Virus record (IMG/VR): IMGVR_UViG_3300028840_000579
Location: 1-36,860 of that record
Origin: a virus
DNA: 36,860 nucleotides
Strand: one strand, 5' to 3'
A program made the position numbers and the translations under genes. Under the pieces are notes generated by a model. The model was given only the letters and a program-made list of their open reading frames with translations. It searched no databases and was not told the DNA's origin. Every line of letters begins with the position of its first letter. Within the stretch, counting starts at the first letter, position 1. Positions 32,320 through 36,643 of the stretch are shown in pieces.

Positions 32320-33000
32320 ATGGCAAAAAATTATCCACAAAATATTATAATCCACCATACAGCGGTGAGTTATAATCGAAACCCCGATCAATACAATGCG
32401 ACTAATAATTATCACAAGTCGCTAGGTTGGGGTATGATTGGGTATCATTACGAAATTGCCAAGAACGGAAAATTATACAATGGAAGACCCGAGGATATGC
32501 CGGGAGCACATTGTTATCAGCAATCAATGAATTATCGCAGTATCGGGATCGCTCTTGACGGCAATTTTGATCAGGAACTCCCAACAGCTGAGCAAGTCAA
32601 AACATTAACTGATTTGCTTAAAAGATTAATGCAAAAATATAATATCCCAGCGGAAAGGATTTATCCTCACCGCAAATTTGCATTGAATAAATACGGAAGA
32701 CCTTACAAGACTTGTCCCGGAGCGAAACTATCAGATAATTGGGGACAATCTCTTATCAAAGAGCCGATCATTGAAAAGTCAAAAATCGATTTGAAATTTG
32801 CTTTGAAATGGCGGAAAAAATTTATCCTTGAAGCCGTTGATTATAACGGCAAGCCGGGGACTGGCAAATTATATTACGTTGATATTCGAGGTAGGAAAAC
32901 ATATATCCCACCCGAAATGTCAATCAAAGAATTTGTCGAGAAGCACAGGATTGCGACAGGTTTCTCAGAGAGAGACGTTGATCGTATCCCTGACGCTTAA
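32320..33000 (+). CDS. N-acetylmuramoyl-L-alanine amidase (endolysin, amidase_2/PGRP fold)
   Basis: 226 residues. IIIHHTAV (His12/13), PGAHCYQQ, SIGIALDGNF, and PHRKF...CPG (His117, Cys132) give the zinc and active-site framework of amidase_2 enzymes, which cut the bond between muramic acid and the peptide. The C-terminal 80 residues (KWRKKFILEAVDYNGK, then KTYIPPEMSIKEFVEKH) are a small extra domain, perhaps for wall binding. There is no signal peptide, so a holin should release it. The small membrane protein gene follows. Confidence 0.9.
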   Translation: MAKNYPQNIIIHHTAVSYNRNPDQYNATNNYHKSLGWGMIGYHYEIAKNGKLYNGRPEDMPGAHCYQQSMNYRSIGIALDGNFDQELPTAEQVKTLTDLLKRLMQKYNIPAERIYPHRKFALNKYGRPYKTCPGAKLSDNWGQSLIKEPIIEKSKIDLKFALKWRKKFILEAVDYNGKPGTGKLYYVDIRGRKTYIPPEMSIKEFVEKHRIATGFSERDVDRIPDA

Positions 33001-33016
33001 TTATTAACTCAAATAT

Positions 33017-33220
33017 ATGAAAGCATTAAAAGATTTACTTTCAAAGATTTCGGGGAAAGTAAACGGATTAACAAGCGGAAAAAAGACTTATACTATTGCG
33101 ATCCTATTACTTGTTTTTGCAATAGCTGGATTTACGACTGGTCAATTGGATCAGGATCAAGCAGTTCTTATCATTTTGAACGCTTTTGGTCTTGGCGGAT
33201 TGAGGAACGCTATAAAATAG
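33017..33220 (+). CDS. Small membrane protein, candidate holin or antiholin
   Basis: 67 residues. A basic amphipathic N-terminus (LSKISGKVNGLTSGKKTY) leads to one clear hydrophobic segment (TIAILLLVFAIAGFTTG) and a second, weaker one (AVLIILNAFGLGGL). Position directly behind the amidase makes it the likely lysis-cassette holin, with the 18802 protein as a second candidate. No family signature is strong enough to fix the role. Confidence 0.6.
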   Translation: MKALKDLLSKISGKVNGLTSGKKTYTIAILLLVFAIAGFTTGQLDQDQAVLIILNAFGLGGLRNAIK

Positions 33221-33243
33221 GTCGAATTTAGCGAAATTTGCCA

Positions 33244-33328
33244 CCTGAGAGCTTGATTTGTATGATTTGCGGATAATGTGGCGGAAAAAAAGAAACTGCT
33301 CTTAAAACGCAAATAAATAGCTCTCAGG
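33244..33328 (+). ncRNA. Rod-like inverted-repeat element downstream of the lysis genes
   Basis: CCTGAGAGCT (33244-33253) pairs perfectly with AGCTCTCAGG (33319-33328). Inside, ATTTGCG (33265-33271) pairs with CGCAAAT (33308-33314), and GCGG/CTGC can close a terminal loop. It lies within the 569-bp stretch without genes (33221-33789). It may be the 3' end of the lysis mRNA or a processed RNA. Confidence 0.5.
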
Positions 33329-33332
33329 AAGT

Positions 33333-33361
33333 TTGACATTTTTGCGGTTAATTTATAAAAT
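33333..33361 (+). promoter_or_regulatory. Strong promoter for a short non-coding RNA
   Basis: TTGACA (33333-33338), 17-base spacer, TAAAAT (33356-33361). The -35 is perfect and the spacing is ideal. No gene follows for more than 400 bases, but a terminator does, 50 bases downstream. Confidence 0.7.
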
Positions 33362-33367
33362 ACCGAA

Positions 33368-33438
33368 GCGAGGAAACTCGCAACTAACAATTGTTAGTTA
33401 GTAAACCAAAAGCACCCTTTTATCTCGGGGTGCTTTTT
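33368..33438 (+). ncRNA. Predicted small RNA of about 70 nt
   Basis: It starts about 7 bases after the -10 and ends in the terminator GCACCC/GGGTGC with AAAA/TTTT flanks (33408-33438). The 5' hairpin is GCGAG-GAAA-CTCGC (33369-33382), then the 18-base palindrome AACTAACAATTGTTAGTT (33382-33399). The run TTGTTAGTTAGTAAA (33391-33405) is complementary to leaders of the genes at 34261, 34877 and 35124. It is a good candidate for an antisense regulator; no known RNA family is recognised. Confidence 0.6.
33408..33438 (+). terminator. Rho-independent terminator of the small RNA
   Basis: AAAAGCACCC pairs with GGGTGCTTTT, followed by T and GG; loop TTTATCTCG. Symmetric A and U flanks mean it can work in both directions. 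Confidence 0.85.
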
Positions 33439-33445
33439 GGTTTGA

Positions 33446-33478
33446 GTTATCCACAGAGATTTAGGGAGATTTAGGGGG
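33446..33478 (+). promoter_or_regulatory. DnaA-box-like site and AGATTTAGGG tandem repeat
   Basis: GTTATCCACAG (33446-33456) contains TTATCCACA, the classic DnaA-box sequence. Directly after it, GAGATTTAGGG is repeated in tandem. The surroundings also hold the palindromes CGTCCTAGGACG (33487-33498) and TTGACAA-CTTA-TTGTCAA (33505-33522). Together this looks like an origin or control region. Confidence 0.45.
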
Positions 33479-33557
33479 GGTATCAACGTCCTAGGACGAT
33501 GTTATTGACAACTTATTGTCAACCTGATCTTTATCAATTGTAAACTAATTGTAAAGT

Positions 33558-33605
33558 GCCGGGATTTCGGCAGAAACAAAAAGCTCCGGAAATCCCGGAG
33601 TTTTT
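33558..33605 (+). terminator. Terminator with mutually exclusive anti-terminator pairing
   Basis: CTCCGG (33584-33589) pairs with CCGGAG (33595-33600), followed by TTTTT: a terminator. But CCGGGATTT (33559-33567) is complementary to AAATCCCGG (33590-33598), which would prevent it. GCCG/CGGC (33558-33561 with 33568-33571) can in turn sequester the first strand. This three-way switch is attenuator-like. Confidence 0.65.
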
Positions 33606-33698
33606 GCGACTTATAATTAACCAAAATGGAAATTATGAAAAACTTTTATTTTGCCGTATCGGCACTTAAAATATAGCACGATTATTAATTTTACGCAA

Positions 33699-33756
33699 GT
33701 TATCCCCAATTTATTTACATTTTGGGTTTTGCAATAATGAGATTGTCTGATATAAT
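33699..33756 (+). promoter_or_regulatory. Promoter P3 with upstream GTTATCCCCAA box
   Basis: GTTATCCCCAA at 33699-33709, TTGCAA -35 (33729-33734), 16-base spacer and TATAAT (33751-33756). It drives the winged-helix gene at 33790. The same box stands upstream of the promoters at 52 and 34800. Confidence 0.7.
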
Positions 33757-33789
33757 GAAGTTGACTTTTAATAATTAATCAATGTTATT

Positions 33790-34110
33790 ATGCAAAAAAT
33801 CGGCTCATTGACCGAAAAAGCAACTGTCGGTCTTTTATCAAAGGGTTATGGTATTATGCCAAACTCGGTTTTATTCGCAACTTCGCTCAACTCAACGGAG
33901 AAGTTGCTTTTTTGTTTGATCTCAAGCTTAACCGCTGAAAAAGGTTATTGCTTTGCTTCAAATGATTATCTTGCTGAAAAAATGAACAAAAGCAACATAA
34001 TGATAAGAAAAAGTATCAAGACGCTAAAAGATAAAAATTTCATAGATGTAAGTATTACAGAGTTCAATAAAAGAAAAATAATAATAAATAATTTTTTTAA
34101 GAACCTTTAA
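33790..34110 (+). CDS. Winged-helix DNA-binding regulator or replication-initiator-like protein
   Basis: 106 residues. The middle (SLNSTEKLLFCLISSLTAEKGYCFASNDYLAEKMNKSNIMIRKSIKTLKDKNFI in outline) is the HTH_36-type winged helix seen at the N-terminus of phage and plasmid replication initiators (aLs..ek.ll..i......g.c...n.yLA......s....is..l..L...g.I). The final basic strands could be the wing. It lacks the extra domains of a full initiator, so a regulator is equally possible. DnaA-like boxes and operator arrays surround it. Confidence 0.65.
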   Translation: MQKIGSLTEKATVGLLSKGYGIMPNSVLFATSLNSTEKLLFCLISSLTAEKGYCFASNDYLAEKMNKSNIMIRKSIKTLKDKNFIDVSITEFNKRKIIINNFFKNL

Positions 34111-34119
34111 GTATTAAAT

Positions 34120-34229
34120 TTGTAGTATTAATATTGTACTATTATATGATAACAGGTTATCACCCCCCCGATAATATATTATCACCCCCCTGATAATATA
34201 ATATCACCCTTTTATAGAGTTATCCCCAA
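34120..34229 (+). promoter_or_regulatory. Operator/iteron array with weak promoter before gene 34261
   Basis: TTGTAG-N17-TATATG (34120-34148) forms a weak promoter. TGATAAC-AG-GTTATCA (34148-34163) is a perfect inverted repeat at the -10 edge. Three units of the TTATCACCCCCC(C/T)GATAATATA type begin near 34157, 34179 and 34201 (22-bp spacing), the third partial. A GTTATCCCCAA box ends the array (34219-34229). A repressor or initiator probably binds here. Confidence 0.65.
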
Positions 34230-34260
34230 CTTTTCCTCAAAATTTACTAACTGACAAAAT

Positions 34261-34779
34261 ATGAAAATAAAAAAGCAAATAGTTGAATTGCTCCCGGCCG
34301 AGCAACAGCAATGTATCGAATTTGGTAAAGCTATTTATCAGAACAAAGTATCAAAGGGGTTTCACAGACCCTCAGCCAAGGGGTTTGATCCGATTAAGCT
34401 TGATATATTGACAGTAATGAGCGAATACGCTCTCGCAAAATATCTTGATGTTCCTTATAAGTTTGAACTCTTTGACGGTCACGACGAGGGAGATGTGGTC
34501 GTCAATGGATATAAGATTGACGTCAAAATGATCCTCAAATTTGATCAGCTTTACTTTGATGTTCGGAAGCTCCACCTTGAGCGATCCGATCTTTTTGTTG
34601 GAGTAAAGAAAAAATCAAAGTATGGTCAGCTTTGGCAGATTGTCGGCTGGGTATGGCGAAATCAGATCGAGCATAATTGCCAAGCTTATCAGCAAGAGTG
34701 GTACGGAAAAAATGAAATCTTTTATCGAGTGGAAGAGTATGAGCAAGCTGAGTTTCTGCTTTCCTCTCTCCGGCAATAA
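34261..34779 (+). CDS. PD-(D/E)XK-like nuclease, uncharacterised
   Basis: 172 residues. MSEYALAKYLDVPYKF with HDEGDVVVNGYKIDVKMI matches the E...D-x(8-12)-DxK spacing of PD-(D/E)XK folds (E near 59, D near 78, DVK near 88-90). The remainder has beta strands and helices (LYFDVRKLHLERSDLFVGVK). Similar small nucleases occur in phages, where they may degrade host DNA or process branches. Leader TTTACTAACTGACAA (34243-34257) is complementary to the predicted small RNA with one G-U pair. Confidence 0.6.
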   Translation: MKIKKQIVELLPAEQQQCIEFGKAIYQNKVSKGFHRPSAKGFDPIKLDILTVMSEYALAKYLDVPYKFELFDGHDEGDVVVNGYKIDVKMILKFDQLYFDVRKLHLERSDLFVGVKKKSKYGQLWQIVGWVWRNQIEHNCQAYQQEWYGKNEIFYRVEEYEQAEFLLSSLRQ

Positions 34780-34782
34780 AAA

Positions 34783-34828
34783 GTTATCCCCAAATTAGTT
34801 TGACATTCATTATTGAATTTGCTATAAT
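34783..34828 (+). promoter_or_regulatory. Promoter P2 with upstream GTTATCCCCAA box
   Basis: GTTATCCCCAA (34783-34793), TTGACA (34800-34805), 17-base spacer, TGC-TATAAT (34820-34828). The block from 34807 to 34829 is identical to 58-80 in promoter P1, so one copy arose by duplication. The leader then folds as GAGCTT-GAA-AAGCTC (34835-34849). Confidence 0.75.
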
Positions 34829-34876
34829 ACCTGTGAGCTTGAAAAGCTCGATATTTACTAATTAACCCACGCAATT

Positions 34877-35092
34877 ATGAAAATCAAACTTAGGTGGATT
34901 TACTTCACCGAAAAAGCTCAAAAGGAAATCTTTGACTTAGTTTACAAAGAGGAGCTTCGATCATATTGTATCAGGAACAACGAAGCGTTCGTGATCGGAG
35001 CAATTCCAAGCGAAGTCGAGGATCTTGTAACTGAGCTAACAATGGCGAGGATCAAAGAAGCTCTTGAGGGAGCAGACGAGATCCAATTCTAA
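34877..35092 (+). CDS. Small early protein of unknown function
   Basis: 71 residues: a beta strand (KIKLRWIYFT), a helix (EKAQKEIFDLVYKEELR) and an acidic C-terminal helix (EVEDLVTELTMARIKEALEGADEIQF). It is the first gene after promoter P2, so it should be made strongly and early. Its leader carries TTTACTAATTAAC, able to pair with the small RNA. Candidate anti-host or regulatory protein; no family recognised. Confidence 0.65.
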   Translation: MKIKLRWIYFTEKAQKEIFDLVYKEELRSYCIRNNEAFVIGAIPSEVEDLVTELTMARIKEALEGADEIQF

Positions 35093-35123
35093 AAAAATTT
35101 ACTAACTAACAAAAACCAAAATT

Positions 35124-35687
35124 ATGAAAAAGCTTATCAAAATTACTTGCTTGATTATAGCAATAGTGGCTCTCGCATTTTTAGGATCAGTTCTGATCCA
35201 TATCAATTCGGCCGCTCAGGATAAAACAGCCGAAAAAAATTATCTTAATTACGAGGATTATGCGGAGACTCAATCTGATTATATAATCCCGGATCCTTGC
35301 GGATTGGCAACTGTGGAATGTTCTTACGAAGTTGAGGAATATGTCCCGGAGCCAGTTGAGACTATTTACGACAGCAAGCTGGAGCACGCAAAAAGCTCTG
35401 AAACAAATGCAATCGTATTCGCTTATAATGCTGATCCAGCTCAAACAGACGGCAATCCTTGCCGAACAGCTTCCGGATTTGATGTTTGTAATGATAAAAG
35501 CGTCAAGGTGGTAGCGAATAATTGCTTAAAATTTGGAACGAAAGTGATTATCGCTGGGGTAGAATATGAAGTTCAGGATCGATTGAACTCCCGATATAGC
35601 TGCGAATATTATGATATTTTTATGGAGAGTTATGACGACGCTATTAAGTGGGGTAAAAGATATTTAAAAATTGAGGTACTTAACTAA
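35124..35687 (+). CDS. Membrane-anchored 3D-domain (double-psi beta-barrel) protein
   Basis: 187 residues. Residues 1-30 are a basic start plus hydrophobic segment (IKITCLIIAIVALAFLGSVLI), a signal anchor. From about residue 100 the sequence follows the 3D/MltA-C pattern: VVANNCLKFGTKVIIAGVEYEVQDRLNSRY in outline, then YYDIFMESYDDAIKWGKRYLKIEV. Such domains occur in lytic transglycosylase-like wall enzymes. Four cysteines may form disulfides outside the cell. Leader bases 35098-35112 are a perfect 15-base match to the predicted small RNA's complementary run. Confidence 0.72.
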   Translation: MKKLIKITCLIIAIVALAFLGSVLIHINSAAQDKTAEKNYLNYEDYAETQSDYIIPDPCGLATVECSYEVEEYVPEPVETIYDSKLEHAKSSETNAIVFAYNADPAQTDGNPCRTASGFDVCNDKSVKVVANNCLKFGTKVIIAGVEYEVQDRLNSRYSCEYYDIFMESYDDAIKWGKRYLKIEVLN

Positions 35688-35700
35688 TTAACATAAATTT

Positions 35701-35871
35701 ATGGGAAACCCAGACGTAATCACAATAAGTTTAAATTGGTTTATTGGTATTGGAGTTAGTTTTAGAGATTTTAACGGTATTTTAGATTTAAGTATAAGTA
35801 TACCTTTTATAAATATATCAATTTATTTTAAAAAACATACTGATACAAAATGGTTTAAATTTTATAAGTAA
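35701..35871 (+). CDS. Small AT-rich ORF of unknown function
   Basis: 56 residues (MGNPDVITISLNWFIGIGVSF...), hydrophobic and aromatic, rich in I and F. Codons are much more AT-rich (TTT, TTA, ATA) than in neighbours, as if recently acquired. It has a usual leader (TTAACATAAATTTATG). It could be a small membrane-associated peptide. Confidence 0.5.
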   Translation: MGNPDVITISLNWFIGIGVSFRDFNGILDLSISIPFINISIYFKKHTDTKWFKFYK

Positions 35872-35875
35872 AAAA

Positions 35876-36238
35876 ATGAAAGGTAACAAATTAAAAGCTT
35901 TACAAGTTAAAAGCAAAAATCTCAATTATGAATTGAATGATCTCAATTACAAATTAACTCAACTTAAAAGCCGGATCGATTATTTACAGGGAGAAAAAGA
36001 CAAAGTCGATAAGCGTATCAGCTTTATGACAAAAGAGCCAGTTGTATCAGAGCACGCTTTGCTCAGATACTTGGAGCGGAAATACGACTTTGATGTCGAG
36101 CAGATCAAAGACGAGATCCTTACAAAAGATTTCAAGGAGTTAATCAATTCAATGGGGGACGCAAATTATACAATCCCCGGAACAAATTTGAAAGCTATTG
36201 TTAAGAGCAATGTTATAATAACAATAACCCCTCAATAA
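35876..36238 (+). CDS. Coiled-coil protein with SEHALLRYLER domain
   Basis: 120 residues. The first half is a coiled coil (LKSRIDYLQGEKDKVDKRISFM). The second half, VSEHALLRYLERKYDFDVEQIKDEIL...YTIPGTNLKAIVKSNVIITI in outline, has the S-x-HAxxRxxeR start of DUF4258/BrnT-like small folds known from phages. Function is unknown; some relatives are toxin-like RNases, but key residues cannot be confirmed here. Confidence 0.6.
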   Translation: MKGNKLKALQVKSKNLNYELNDLNYKLTQLKSRIDYLQGEKDKVDKRISFMTKEPVVSEHALLRYLERKYDFDVEQIKDEILTKDFKELINSMGDANYTIPGTNLKAIVKSNVIITITPQ

Positions 36239-36239
36239 T

Positions 36240-36359
36240 ATGGCAGAAAAAAAGAAAAAATCGAAGTTTCAAAAATGCAAAAAATGCGGGATTGAAACAA
36301 TACTTGCAAAATGTCCACATTGTGGAACTTTTATTCAAGAGATCAAAATCAAAGATTAA
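36240..36359 (+). CDS. Tiny zinc-ribbon protein
   Basis: 39 residues: a lysine-rich start, CKKCG, then CPHCG 10 residues later, the pattern of a short zinc ribbon as in rubredoxin-like or RNA-polymerase-binding peptides. It is the fifth CxxC-CxxC mini-protein in the window. The structured RNA begins 12 bases after its stop. Confidence 0.6.
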   Translation: MAEKKKKSKFQKCKKCGIETILAKCPHCGTFIQEIKIKD

Positions 36360-36371
36360 GTCGCTTGTGGC

Positions 36372-36459
36372 TTAATCGGTGGGTATCCACGGGAAGTTTC
36401 CCGGATCTTTGCCAGCCGGGATTGGCTGGATTGCGTGGGAGATCCTACCCACCGATTAA
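36372..36459 (+). ncRNA. Compact structured RNA with predicted pseudoknot
   Basis: A perfect 14-bp outer stem joins TTAATCGGTGGGTA (36372-36385) and TACCCACCGATTAA (36446-36459). Inside are CCAC/GTGG (36387-36390 with 36435-36438), hairpin GGGA-AGTT-TCCC (36391-36402), hairpin CCAGCC-GGGATT-GGCTGG (36412-36429), and GGATCT/AGATCC (36403-36408 with 36440-36445), which crosses the CCAC/GTGG stem as a pseudoknot. No known family is recognised; a ribozyme-like or cis-regulatory RNA is possible. Confidence 0.65.
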
Positions 36460-36474
36460 CTCATAAGCACGCTT

Positions 36475-36636
36475 ATGAAAATCAAACATTATATTCCTTA
36501 CATTATTGGAAAAGTATCAAAAAAATATCGGCTTCAATGGTGGCGGAAAAATAACGGAAAATGGTTGTGGGGAGTAATAAAAGCAACGACTGATCTCCCG
36601 CCGAAACCTGACCGAGAGCAGATAATTAATTTATAA
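36475..36636 (+). CDS. Small aromatic/basic protein of unknown function
   Basis: 53 residues (MKIKHYIPYIIGKVSKKYRL..., QWWRKNNGKWLWGVI), with many W, Y and K residues. The ATG is inside an inverted repeat CATAAGC-AC-GCTTATG (36462-36477), so its start may be controlled. Its W-x-K-x-x-G-x-W pattern loosely resembles the next ORF, hinting at relatedness. Function unknown. Confidence 0.5.
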   Translation: MKIKHYIPYIIGKVSKKYRLQWWRKNNGKWLWGVIKATTDLPPKPDREQIINL

Positions 36637-36643
36637 CTTTACT

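Noticed and set aside
32330-32341. TTATCCACA inside the amidase gene and at 7308 in terL as DnaA boxes
   Set aside because: They lie in coding sequence without neighbours of the same kind and are probably chance; only the intergenic copy at 33446 is kept.
32061-32415. Minus-strand ORFs rich in Leu or Ser/Ala over gene 31925
   Set aside because: They are complements of the E/A repeat tract and cover a terminator and the amidase start.
34157-34210. CRISPR-like short repeats
   Set aside because: Only two and a half units with 22-bp period and no spacers or cas genes; it fits an operator or iteron array.
36372-36459. Hammerhead, HDV or twister ribozyme
   Set aside because: I looked for CUGANGA...GAAA and other core motifs I know and found none; the element stays unclassified.
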